Source of the DNA: DASUPK01 sp963695675 | GTDB taxonomy: Bacteria; Actinomycetota; Thermoleophilia; Solirubrobacterales; 70-9 | DNA: 64,000 nucleotides | Assembly (NCBI GenBank): GCA_963695675.1 | Contig: CAVOGY010000007.1 | Location: 186,001-250,000 of the forward strand | Direction of reading: 5' to 3' | Part shown: positions 43,502 through 50,749 of the stretch, one piece after another | Position numbering within the stretch: position 1 is the stretch's first letter | How the letters are laid out: every line of letters starts with the position of its first letter | The notes under the pieces: generated by a model | Databases searched by the model: none | Told to the model about the DNA's origin: nothing | Seen by the model: the letters and a program-made list of their open reading frames with translations, nothing else | Program-made: the position numbers and the translations under genes

Positions 43502-43517
43502 CGCCCCCGCAGGGGCG
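43502..43517 (-). terminator. GC hairpin between cysE and pcrA
   Basis: CGCCCC-CGCA-GGGGCG, 6 bp with a 4-nt loop, inside the 155-bp gap after the cysE stop; GCCC-GAAC-GGGC follows at 43517-43528. No T-run, so only a weak terminator candidate. The rest of the gap shows no gene. Confidence 0.3.
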
Positions 43518-43608
43518 CCCCGAACGGGCGATCAGCCCTCGAAGTACGTCGCGCAGGGGCGAAGAGCTAGTTCCCCGCGAGCACTCCAACTGCGAGCGCG
43601 GCGTGCCG

Positions 43609-44346
43609 CTATCCGCCAGCCGAGCTCGGCCCCTGCTTCGGTCGGAGCTCGGTGACGTCGGCCTGCCTGGCGTCCTCACCCGTGAAGTCGGTGAGCCGCT
43701 GCTCCAGCGACGTGATCCGGTCGGAGAGCTCCTTGATCGCCTCGGCGATCGGGTCGGGCAGGTGGATCCAGTCGGTGTCCGGCCCCTCGACCCGCTTGCC
43801 CTCCACGCGCACCGGATGGCCGGGATTGCCGACGACGGTGGTGTGGTCCGGAACGTCCTCGATCACCACGGTGTTCGCCCCGACCTTTGCGTTGCGGCCG
43901 ACGGTCACGGGGCCGAGCAGCTTGGCGCCCGACCCGACCGTGACGTCGTCCTCGAGCGTCGGATGGCGCTTGCCGCGGGCGAAGCCGGTGCCGCCCAGGG
44001 TGACGCCTTGATACAGCGTCACCCGGTGTCCGATCTCGGCGGTCTCACCGATCACCACGCCCGAGCCGTGATCGATGAAGAAGTCGGGGCCGATCTTGGC
44101 GGCGGGGTGGATCTCGACGCCTGTGATCGCACGGCTCGCATAGGCGATCGTGCGCGGAACCAGCGGCACCTCCGCCTCCCAGAGCGCGTGCGCCACCCGG
44201 TGCGCGAGCAGGGCCTGAACCCCGGCCCAGCCGGTGAGGATCTCGAGCGTGCCGATGCCGCGAGCGGCGGGGTCGCGCTCACGGGCGGAGGCGACGTCGG
44301 ACGACACCTCCTGGATCACGCGCCTCAGCGTTCCTATGCCAAGCAC
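43609..44346 (-). CDS. cysE: Serine O-acetyltransferase
   Basis: Acetylates serine for cysteine synthesis, left-handed beta-helix enzyme. 245 aa: N-terminal helical part (SSDVASARERDPAARGIGTL), then hexapeptide repeats with IDHGSGVVIGETAEIGHRVT, YQGVTLGGTG, KRHPTLEDDVTVGSGAKLLG. The long tail after about residue 190 is acidic and charged, and differs from the short Ile-ending tail that docks into CysK. 27 bp downstream of cysK. Confidence 0.94.
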   Translation of the reverse strand: MLGIGTLRRVIQEVSSDVASARERDPAARGIGTLEILTGWAGVQALLAHRVAHALWEAEVPLVPRTIAYASRAITGVEIHPAAKIGPDFFIDHGSGVVIGETAEIGHRVTLYQGVTLGGTGFARGKRHPTLEDDVTVGSGAKLLGPVTVGRNAKVGANTVVIEDVPDHTTVVGNPGHPVRVEGKRVEGPDTDWIHLPDPIAEAIKELSDRITSLEQRLTDFTGEDARQADVTELRPKQGPSSAGG

Positions 44347-44373
44347 GCTTCGAAGCTTAGGGAGCAGCGACCG

Positions 44374-45327
44374 CTAGGAGGGGGCGAAAAACGGCAGCGA
44401 CATGTAGCGCTCACCCGAGTCCGGCACGATCACCACGATCCGCTTTCCCGCCATCTCCTCGCGTGCGGCCAGATCGAGCGCGGCACGCACCGCCGCTCCC
44501 GCCGAGATCCCGATCAGCAGCCCCTCGCGGCGGGCGGCCGCGCGGGCCGTATCGAGCGCATCCTCATCGCTGACGCCGACGAGCTCGTCGATCACCTCGC
44601 CGTCGAGCACGTCGGGCACAAAGCCGGCGCCGATCCCCTGGATCTTGTGGGGGCCCGGCTGTCCCCCCGAGAGCACCGGCGAGGCAGCAGGCTCGACGCC
44701 GATCACGGTCACGTCGGGACGGCGCTCCTTGAGCACCTGACCCACGCCGGTGATGGTGCCGCCCGTGCCGATGCCCGCTACGAACGCATCGACCTGACCG
44801 TCGAGGTCGCGCCAGATCTCCTCGGCCGTGGTCCGGCGGTGGATCTCCGGGTTGGCGGGGTTCGAGAACTGCTGCGGGATGAAGCCTCCGTTCTCGGCGG
44901 CGAGCCGGTTGGCGAGCTCCACTGCCTCGTTCATGCCTCCCAGGGACGGGGTCTCGTAGACCTCGGCGCCGTAGGTGCGAAGCAGCGCGGTTCGTTCGCG
45001 GCTCATACCCTCCGGCAGGGTCAGGATCAGGTGATAGTCACGCGCCGCGGCGACCAGCGCCAGGGCAATGCCGGTGTTGCCGCTGGTCGGCTCGACGATC
45101 ACGGAGCGGCCGCGCTCGATCAGTCCGTCGCGCTCCGCGGCGTCGATCATCGCCACTCCGATCCGGTCCTTGACCGAGCCCCCGGGGTTGAAGAACTCGA
45201 GCTTGGCGATCACCTCGCCGGGCAGGTCAGCGCCCAGGCGCGGCAGCGCGACGAGGGGCGTGTGCCCCACCACGGCGGAGCTCTCCGCTCCCACCCGGAG
45301 GGTGGTGAGGGTCCCGTTGGCGGCCAT
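44374..45327 (-). CDS. cysK: Cysteine synthase (O-acetylserine sulfhydrylase)
   Basis: PLP fold type II enzyme, O-acetylserine plus sulfide to cysteine. 317 aa. Schiff-base Lys53 in NPGGSVKDRIG, substrate loop PTSGNTGIALA, glycine loop GIGTGGTITGVGQVL and PDSGERYMS at the end. Heads a cysK-cysE pair; a CymR-like regulator is 3 kb away. Confidence 0.96.
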   Translation of the reverse strand: MAANGTLTTLRVGAESSAVVGHTPLVALPRLGADLPGEVIAKLEFFNPGGSVKDRIGVAMIDAAERDGLIERGRSVIVEPTSGNTGIALALVAAARDYHLILTLPEGMSRERTALLRTYGAEVYETPSLGGMNEAVELANRLAAENGGFIPQQFSNPANPEIHRRTTAEEIWRDLDGQVDAFVAGIGTGGTITGVGQVLKERRPDVTVIGVEPAASPVLSGGQPGPHKIQGIGAGFVPDVLDGEVIDELVGVSDEDALDTARAAARREGLLIGISAGAAVRAALDLAAREEMAGKRIVVIVPDSGERYMSLPFFAPS

Positions 45328-45336
45328 CGGACAAAA

Positions 45337-45882
45337 CTACCGGAACCGGGTCAGGTTTCCGGTGATTCCGTTTCCGGGCCCACCGCAGACCTTGAAGCCG
45401 TACCGACGGGCGAGGGCGCTCGCCTCGGCGTTGTGCTCTGCGACGCGTGTCTGCAAGCTTCGAATCTCCTTGGCGTTCCTCTGGTCATAGGCGTCGGCCC
45501 AGTCGTCGAGGTCGGTGATCTGGGCGCTGAGGATCGAGAGCAGCGATGCGAGACTGGCCGCGTCGGCACTCGGATGTTGGAGCGCCAGCAGTTCTTTGAC
45601 CTCGGCCATCTGGTTGTCGGCCTGCTGGTGAAGAAGTGTGGCCACTTCGCGGGTCTCTCCCGACGTGATCGGTGCCAGTTCGGCCACCTTGTGCTCGAGC
45701 TTCTTACGCTTGGCCTCCTCGGTCTTGCAGATCGCATCAGCGTGTGCGATGTACGCGGCCTTTGTCAGCGGCTCTGCGCTCGTCTGCGTCCCGACTTGCG
45801 TGCCGGTCTTCGTGCCACCACCACCGCATCCCGCAATCGCAAGGCCGGCGACTACGGCAATAGCCCCAACAAGCCGAGCCAC
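45337..45882 (-). CDS. Predicted lipoprotein
   Basis: 181 aa with a lipobox signal peptide, GAIAVVAGLAIAGC followed by GGGG (lipidated Cys near residue 19). The rest is mostly helical and charged, with two more cysteines (AICKTEEAKRKK and FKVCGG) that could form one disulfide. No domain recognised. 9 bp upstream of cysK on the same strand. Confidence 0.7.
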   Translation of the reverse strand: MARLVGAIAVVAGLAIAGCGGGGTKTGTQVGTQTSAEPLTKAAYIAHADAICKTEEAKRKKLEHKVAELAPITSGETREVATLLHQQADNQMAEVKELLALQHPSADAASLASLLSILSAQITDLDDWADAYDQRNAKEIRSLQTRVAEHNAEASALARRYGFKVCGGPGNGITGNLTRFR

Positions 45883-45934
45883 AGGATCGCCTGAAGAGGA
45901 AACTCCCGACAGGCCTTGCCGCCTCCGGTCTAAC

Positions 45935-45949
45935 CGGGGGTGGCCCCCG
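45935..45949 (-). terminator. Strong GC hairpin in the 156-bp gap 45883-46038
   Basis: CGGGGG-CCA-CCCCCG on the minus strand, 6 bp perfect with a 3-nt loop, next to a second small hairpin CCGGT-TAG-ACCGG (45925-45937, overlapping). It follows the stop of the 46039-46479 gene by about 90 bp. No T-run. Nothing else is visible in this gap. Confidence 0.3.
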
Positions 45950-46038
45950 ACGACCAGGCCGACTTCTTCCAGGCATCTCGCGCTTCATTGGCGTGCTCTT
46001 CGGTTGAGACAGTTACCCAAGGAACAGAGGCTGGGGCC

Positions 46039-46479
46039 TTAACCGATCAACAGTCCAACGAAGGCGACGAGCATCACCAACGCGCCGAGCACAATGGCGA
46101 CGGTGGCCTTGCCCTCGCCGCCGGCCTGTGGCGCGGCGGCCCTTGCGGAGAGACCGAGGGCTACGGCGCCGGCGGCGAACCCGAAAGGAAACCCCGTCCA
46201 GAAGACCACGATCAGGACCAAAGAGACGATCGCGAGGATCAAGGCGGAGCGAGCGGCGCGCCCGGCAGCCCGTTCGCGAGGCAGCAGCCAAAGGAAGATC
46301 CCCGCAATGAGCGCTAGGGAGATCAGCGTCGCGACGACGAATCCGATCGCATCGCCCGTTGACGTGTTGCTGCCAAGCCACCCAATCGGCATCCCTATGA
46401 GCAAGAGCAACGCCGCGACACCGGCGATTGGGCGATCTCGCTGCGCGGGCGGCTGAAGCTGCTGTTCAAAGGTCTCCAC
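46039..46479 (-). CDS. Small membrane protein (DUF4190-like layout)
   Basis: 146 aa, soluble N-terminus (METFEQQLQPPAQRDRP), then four hydrophobic segments at about residues 18-34, 45-67, 80-110 and 124-144. The third segment with FGFAAGAVALGLSARAA resembles the GFPLGIVALILG stretch of DUF4190 proteins. Weak assignment; function unknown. Confidence 0.62.
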   Translation of the reverse strand: METFEQQLQPPAQRDRPIAGVAALLLLIGMPIGWLGSNTSTGDAIGFVVATLISLALIAGIFLWLLPRERAAGRAARSALILAIVSLVLIVVFWTGFPFGFAAGAVALGLSARAAAPQAGGEGKATVAIVLGALVMLVAFVGLLIG

Positions 46480-46606
46480 GGACGCCCTTATACCGGAGAT
46501 CTTCTGGCGCCAGCGATCAGCGTGCTCCAGATCGCGTTCGTCGCTCTGGACGAAAAGCGGCAGGAAGGCGGCTAGGCTGAGATCCGGCTAACCACGGAGG
46601 TTCCCC

Positions 46607-46924
46607 ATGGCAACGTTCGCCATCATCGCCGAGCATCCGCCCAACCTCTGCCCGACTTCCAATGCTCAGACGCGGCAGATGATGAAGGAGGGCGCCAGCC
46701 AGATCCCGCAGCTCGCCGAGCAGCTCGGCGTCAATATCGTCACCCTGCGCATCTTCGGCCCGGACCACGTCATCCTCGCGGTCGTCGAGGCGGACGACAT
46801 TGATTCCGTCAGGAACTTCGCCTTGAAGAGTCGCCTCATGCAGTGGAACACGGTGAACATCCACGCCACCTACTCGATGGAGGAGGCGATCCCGCTGATC
46901 GACGAGTTGGAGCCCATCTTCTAG
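46607..46924 (+). CDS. Small alpha/beta protein, DUF3303-like
   Basis: 105 aa with a ferredoxin-like alternation: MATFAIIAEHPPNLCPTSNA, QMMKEGASQIPQLAEQLGVN, TLRIFGPDHVILAVVEADDI, DSVRNFALKSRLMQWNTVNI, HATYSMEEAIPLIDELEPIF. This order (strand, helix, strand, strand, helix, strand) recalls DUF3303/GYD-type small dimeric proteins. GGAGG with fitting spacing precedes the ATG. Function unknown. Confidence 0.7.
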   Translation: MATFAIIAEHPPNLCPTSNAQTRQMMKEGASQIPQLAEQLGVNIVTLRIFGPDHVILAVVEADDIDSVRNFALKSRLMQWNTVNIHATYSMEEAIPLIDELEPIF

Positions 46925-46927
46925 GGC

Positions 46928-46990
46928 ATGAGATCAGGCAGGACACGCGTTCCGGACTCCGCCCTCGAAGCCACCTGGCTGCGGGAGTAG
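46928..46990 (+). pseudogene. Relic of a SnoaL-like gene tail
   Basis: Twenty codons ending ...DSALEATWLRE-stop. In related actinobacteria SnoaL/NTF2-like proteins commonly end in LEAAGLRE or close variants, so this looks like a mutated tail without body. It is one of three such endings in 900 bp. Confidence 0.4.
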
Positions 46991-46998
46991 GCGATGTC
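46981..46998 (+). repeat. 18-bp direct repeat, copy 1
   Basis: GCGGGAGTAGGCGATGTC spans a stop codon (TAG) and the following start codon (ATG). It recurs exactly at 47305-47322, so the two copies bracket the gene at 46994-47314. Confidence 0.85.
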
Positions 46999-47314
46999 GC
47001 GGGAGGAGCGCATCGCGGAAAACGAGGTCTTTTGCCGGGACCTCAACAGGAGTAAGGACGACTGGCTCAGCGGCGGCGTTCTGGCGGCAGGTTTTCGATG
47101 CGAGTGCTGGCGCATCGATTGCACCGTCCGCATACGACTGTCCAGGCGGGAATGGCAGGAGGTCCGCTCGCGTCCGGAGCGCTTCGCTGTCGCGCCCGGG
47201 CACACAGCCAACGACGTTGAACCGGGCGTTGAAGAGGTGGTCAAGGAATACGAACACTTCTGGATCGTCGAAAAGCGCGGCGAGGCGGGAGAGATAGCCG
47301 CAAAGCGGGAGTAG
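46994..47314 (+). CDS. Conserved actinobacterial small protein with CxCxxxxC motif
   Basis: 106 aa. Blocks ENEVFCRDLNR, FRCECWRIDCTVRIRLSRRE, WQEVRSRPERFAVAPGHT and EHFWIVEKRGEAGEIA match a family I have seen in high-GC actinobacteria, with a CEC...C cysteine set that may bind zinc. Function unknown. It is bracketed by the 18-bp direct repeat. Start ATG lies inside copy 1 and stop inside copy 2. Confidence 0.72.
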   Translation: MSREERIAENEVFCRDLNRSKDDWLSGGVLAAGFRCECWRIDCTVRIRLSRREWQEVRSRPERFAVAPGHTANDVEPGVEEVVKEYEHFWIVEKRGEAGEIAAKRE

Positions 47315-47322
47315 GCGATGTC
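47305..47322 (+). repeat. 18-bp direct repeat, copy 2
   Basis: Identical to 46981-46998 and again spanning the stop of one gene and the ATG of the next. An 11-bp part (CGGGAGTAGGC) is found a third time at 47779-47789. Confidence 0.85.
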
Positions 47323-47524
47323 TGAGGAGAACGTGGGAGTCGAGGCGCTGCGCGATAACGGCGACATCGTGATGGCTCTTATTCGATTTCAGGCGCTCGG
47401 CCGGGGTGGCGTTAGGGTCGATCAGCAGGACGGGAACGTCCTTACTTTCCGTGGCTCAAGAGTCACCCGGTTCGAGGCCTTCCCCGATCCCAAGGAAGCC
47501 CGCGAAGCCGCCGGGCTGGAGTAG
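47318..47524 (+). pseudogene. Internally deleted SnoaL-like (NTF2-fold) gene
   Basis: 68 aa. It starts with MSEENV, the common first residues of SnoaL-like proteins in such genomes, then jumps to the last third of the fold: DIVMALIRFQALGRGGVRVD, VLTFRGSRVTRFEAFPDPKE and AREAAGLE. The normal length is about 125-135 aa, so some 60 residues in the middle are missing. It is in frame and might still be made, but the half-barrel could not form. Confidence 0.6.
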
Positions 47525-47560
47525 CTCACGCCCCATCCAAGATGAAGCGCCGAGGACAAA

Positions 47561-47758
47561 GTGACTGACGAACAGGAAGGAGTCGCGAGGGCCATGCAGG
47601 AGTCGCTGGCTGTCTTCGCCCGGCTCCGCGAACAGATGCGCAACGACGGCCCACAGGCTGTGGCGGCTTCGCTCAAGTCGATGCCCGAGGACGACATCCG
47701 GCAAGTCCTGCTCGCGCTGGTGCTGACGACCGAGCGTGCGGGGGAGCAGAGGAGTTGA
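47561..47758 (+). CDS. Small hypothetical protein, helical
   Basis: 65 aa, MTDEQEGVARAMQESLAVFA to the end in ...LVLTTERAGEQRS. Predicted as three helices, no cysteine, no membrane segment. Not recognised. GAGGACAAAGTG upstream offers a weak ribosome binding site. It may be carried cargo of the local patch of small genes. Confidence 0.5.
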   Translation: MTDEQEGVARAMQESLAVFARLREQMRNDGPQAVAASLKSMPEDDIRQVLLALVLTTERAGEQRS

Positions 47759-47787
47759 GGCTCGAAGCCGCTGGGCTTCGGGAGTAG
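47740..47787 (+). pseudogene. Second relic of a SnoaL-like gene tail
   Basis: In the frame ending at the TAG 47785-47787 the residues are ...ELRLEAAGLRE, the characteristic tail, overlapping the end of the previous small gene. No body of the gene precedes it. Confidence 0.4.
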
Positions 47788-47891
47788 GCCAATCATCAGA
47801 CCCGTTTCCCTCGGCGCCCGCCAGCGATCACCCGGCGCTCCGCGAGATCCCGCTGCCGCCGTCGGGACCCTCCCCCGATAGATTGAGCGCG

Positions 47892-48185
47892 GTGGCGCGA
47901 TCGCGATCTCTCGAGCCCAAGGCGGCGTGGGGCGCGGTCGAGCTCGGCTTCGCGGAGATTCTCGATCTGAGGACCGAGATCGAGCGTCGTCGCTACGGAG
48001 CCCCGCCCGGGGCGAGACCGGTCTCGCTCGTAAGGCACGCGGCAAGTCCGGAGGGGCCCGGCACGATCTACCTCTGCCAACACGCGATCCGCTCGAAGGC
48101 GACCTTGCGCCGGGGGGCGGCCGAGGTCGCGGGCGGCTTCGCCGCCTGGAAGGAGGCTGGCCTTCCAGTCGAGGAGGTCGATTAG
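47892..48185 (+). CDS. Small rhodanese-domain protein
   Basis: 97 aa from the GTG at 47892. LDLRTEIERRRYGAPPGARP, then VSLVRHAASPEGPGTIYLCQHAIRSK in part with the active-site Cys in CQHAIRS (usual CxxGxRS, here Ala for Gly), and the closing VAGGFAAWKEAGLPVEEV. One domain only, as in sulfurtransferases of the GlpE/PspE type. The Gly to Ala change in the active loop could lower activity. Upstream frames are not supported. Confidence 0.68.
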   Translation: MARSRSLEPKAAWGAVELGFAEILDLRTEIERRRYGAPPGARPVSLVRHAASPEGPGTIYLCQHAIRSKATLRRGAAEVAGGFAAWKEAGLPVEEVD

Positions 48186-48282
48186 GGACTGCAGCCTCCT
48201 CGTCCTCCGGGTGGCGGGCCGCGAAACCCACCTCGGACACCGGCTCGCCCCGTCGCGGAAGGGATTGAGATCGACCAAGCAC

Positions 48283-48396
48283 TCACGAGCCGTTCCTCCC
48301 CGCCGCCTCGGATGAACTAGCCACCGAACTCAGAGACCGACGCTCATCTGCGGTGTACTGCTGAAGTTGCTTATCGAGCGGATTCGACTTGCCCAT
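48283..48396 (-). CDS. Possible 37-aa ORF in the 241-bp gap 48186-48426
   Basis: MGKSNPLDKQLQQYTADERR and a Ser/Ala-rich tail. No ribosome binding site is clear and I know no relatives. The remainder of the gap shows only GC-rich sequence without recognisable features. Confidence 0.2.
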   Translation of the reverse strand: MGKSNPLDKQLQQYTADERRSLSSVASSSEAAGRNGS

Positions 48397-48426
48397 GCGG
48401 TTTTCCGCTTGGTGGTGCGGGGCTGA

Positions 48427-48825
48427 TCAGATGTGGTACATCCCCGCGCCGGCCTCCTCGGCCTCGCGGCGGGCGATGTCGGCTATCGAGGTCGAGCGAA
48501 AGGTCGCCCTGAGGGCCTCCACCCCCTCCTCCCAGATGCCGCCCGCCTCCTTGCCCTCCTGGCCGACGACGCCGTCGAGCGCCTGGACCACCTCGAGAAC
48601 GTTGATCTGGTCGGCCGGCCGGGCGAGCGTGTAGCCGCCCTTGGCGCCGCGGTGGCTGACCAGGATCCCGGCGCGCCGCAGCGTCGAGAAGAGCTGCTCG
48701 AGGAACTGCACCGGGATGCCTCGACGCTCGGCGACCTGGCCGATCGGCATCGGGCTGTCGCCGGCGCGCGCCAGCTCGGCCAGCGCCACCACCGCATATC
48801 GTGACTTCGAGGTGACCGAGATCAC
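48427..48825 (-). CDS. Rrf2-family regulator, cysteine-free (CymR-like)
   Basis: 132 aa from the GTG at 48825. Winged helix: SVTSKSRYAVVALAELARAG, MPIGQVAERRGIPVQFLEQL, ILVSHRGAKGGYTLARP. The IscR/NsrR cluster cysteines are absent; the region that would hold them is ALRATFRSTSIADIARRE. Cysteine-free members such as CymR act with CysK in cysteine control in Firmicutes. cysK-cysE lie 3 kb away, which makes this role plausible but unproven. Confidence 0.85.
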   Translation of the reverse strand: MISVTSKSRYAVVALAELARAGDSPMPIGQVAERRGIPVQFLEQLFSTLRRAGILVSHRGAKGGYTLARPADQINVLEVVQALDGVVGQEGKEAGGIWEEGVEALRATFRSTSIADIARREAEEAGAGMYHI

Positions 48826-48858
48826 GCCAACCCTTTTACCGGGCCGGGCGGCGTCGCG

Positions 48859-49287
48859 GTGAATCCGCGCCACCGCGCCCTGTTGCGGGCGATCGCACCG
48901 ATCGCGCTGATGGGCGTGATCTTCTTCCTCTCGGCGGAGCCGGCGGCCGGCCACCACCCGTGGTGGGAGGTCATCCTGCGGAAGCTCGGCCACGTCACGG
49001 GCTACGCCCTGCTCACCGGTCTCTGGTGGTGGGCACTGCGTGGGGTCGTCCGGAGGCCGCTTCTGATCGCCGTCTGCATCGCGCTCGCCTACGCCTGCAC
49101 CGACGAGTACCACCAGACCTTCGTCCGCGGCAGGACCGGGACCCCGGTTGACGTCGGCATCGACGCGATCGGGATGGCCGTCGCGGCCTGCCTGATCAGC
49201 GCACGCCGGCCCTCCCGCGGAGCCCGAGGGAGAGTCGACACTGGAGAACGGGGAGCTTCTAGATCCAGCCTTGCTCGGTCGCCATGA
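48859..49287 (+). CDS. VanZ-like membrane protein
   Basis: 142 aa from the GTG at 48859. Four helices and the VanZ-family block DEYHQTFVRGRTGTPVDVGI then DAIGMAVAACLI; RKLGHVTGYALLTGLWWW also fits. The tail after residue 115 is Arg/Ser-rich and may be read-through into decayed sequence. Divergent from the Rrf2 regulator with a 33-bp gap. The molecular role of VanZ-like proteins is unclear. Confidence 0.82.
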   Translation: MNPRHRALLRAIAPIALMGVIFFLSAEPAAGHHPWWEVILRKLGHVTGYALLTGLWWWALRGVVRRPLLIAVCIALAYACTDEYHQTFVRGRTGTPVDVGIDAIGMAVAACLISARRPSRGARGRVDTGERGASRSSLARSP

Positions 49288-49353
49288 GCACAGCCTGGGC
49301 GCGATGGGGTGCTGATCGGCACTGCAAATCGATTGTCTACCCCATACGTTGAA

Positions 49354-50748
49354 TCAAGGGGGACGCCCGTCGGCCGACTCCGCAGAAAGCCGCTCGACGG
49401 CGCGCTCGATCCGCTCTAGGGAGCGGTCTTTGCCCAGGGCAGCAAGCGATTCGAAGATCCCCGGCGAGACCGAGGTGCCCGTGATCGCGACCCGGATCGG
49501 CTGATAAAGCTGTCGCGGCTTGACGTCGTGCTCGGCGAGGATCCGGCCCAGCGCGGCCTCGAGCTCCTGGGGCTCGAAGGGCTCGGCCCCGCGCAGCGCC
49601 TCGAGGGCCTCGCTGAGCAGCGGGAGTGCGCCGTCCGTCATCACCTTGCTCCAGGCCTTCTCGTCGGTCTCCGGCTCCTCGAAGAGGAACACGATCAGGG
49701 GCCAGACCTCCTCGAGCGTCTGGGCCTTCTCCTGGGCGATCGCGCAGGCGGCGCGGAGGCGCTCATCGGGTTTCCGGCCGATCTGGCGCGCGACCGCCGC
49801 CGTGTACTCGTCGAGATCCATCTCGCGCATGAAGCGGCCGTTCAACCAGCGCAGCTTCTGCTCGTCGAAGATTGCGCTCGAGCGACGGACCGCAGCGATG
49901 TCGAAGCGCTCGATCAGCTCCTCGGTGCTCATGATGGTCGTGTCGTCCTGGGTCCCCCACCCCAGCAGGGCGAGGTAGTTCCGCACCGCGGCCGGCAGGT
50001 AGCCAGCGTCGCGTAGCTCCTGCACGCTGGCGGCGCCGTGGCGCTTCGAGAGCTTCTTGCCGTCCGGGCCGTGCAGGAGGGGGAGGTGCGCGTAGCGGGG
50101 CGGGAGCTCCCCCAGCGCCTCCATCACGAGCAGCTGCTTGGGCGTGTTGGAGAGGTGGTCGTCGCCGCGGATCACGTGCGTGATCCCCATATCGGCGTCA
50201 TCCACCGCGACGGCGAAGTTGTAGAGGACCGATCCATCGCCCCGAGCGATTACGAAGTCGTCGGAGCTCTCGTTCGGGAAGCGGACGTCTCCGCGGATCT
50301 CGTCGGCGACCACGGTGTCGCCGGAATCCGGGACCCTGAGCCGGACCGCCGCACCCGCATCGTCCGAGGGCTCCCCGCGGTAGCCGCGATTGCCGTGCTC
50401 CTTCTTCCACGCGGCCACGTCCTCGCTCGTCGCCGAGTCCCGGTAGGCCGCGCCCGACTCGAGCAGCTGCTCGAGCGCCTCACGATGGCGATCGGCACGA
50501 CCGGCCTGGCTCACCGGGCCCTCGTCCCAGTCGAGTTCGAGCCAACCGAGCGCGTCCAGGATCTGCTCGACGTTCTCCGGGGTCGAGCGCTCGCGGTCCG
50601 TGTCCTCGATCCGGAGCACCATCTCCCCCCCACGCCCCCGGGCGTAGAGCCAGTTGTACAGTGCCGTCCTCGCGCCCCCGATGTGCAGGGCGCCCGTCGG
50701 TGACGGGGCGAACCGGACGCGAACGGGGACTGATGGATCTGAGCTCAC
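49354..50748 (-). CDS. gltX: Glutamyl-tRNA synthetase
   Basis: Class I synthetase, 464 aa from the GTG at 50748. HIGH-type motif APSPTGALHIGGARTALYNW at the N-terminus, KMSKS-type KKLSKRHGAAS, and the anticodon domain at the end. Together with GatCAB it probably also charges tRNA(Gln) with Glu (non-discriminating), as no glutaminyl-tRNA synthetase is seen here. The start codon lies one base from the start of nfo on the other strand; ATGs further upstream overlap nfo and encode unlikely residues. Confidence 0.95.
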   Translation of the reverse strand: MSSDPSVPVRVRFAPSPTGALHIGGARTALYNWLYARGRGGEMVLRIEDTDRERSTPENVEQILDALGWLELDWDEGPVSQAGRADRHREALEQLLESGAAYRDSATSEDVAAWKKEHGNRGYRGEPSDDAGAAVRLRVPDSGDTVVADEIRGDVRFPNESSDDFVIARGDGSVLYNFAVAVDDADMGITHVIRGDDHLSNTPKQLLVMEALGELPPRYAHLPLLHGPDGKKLSKRHGAASVQELRDAGYLPAAVRNYLALLGWGTQDDTTIMSTEELIERFDIAAVRRSSAIFDEQKLRWLNGRFMREMDLDEYTAAVARQIGRKPDERLRAACAIAQEKAQTLEEVWPLIVFLFEEPETDEKAWSKVMTDGALPLLSEALEALRGAEPFEPQELEAALGRILAEHDVKPRQLYQPIRVAITGTSVSPGIFESLAALGKDRSLERIERAVERLSAESADGRPP

Positions 50749-50749
50749 G

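Noticed and set aside
47422..48282. Long minus frame across the small-gene patch
   Set aside because: Arg/Ser/Pro-rich shadow of the plus-strand genes; no domain.
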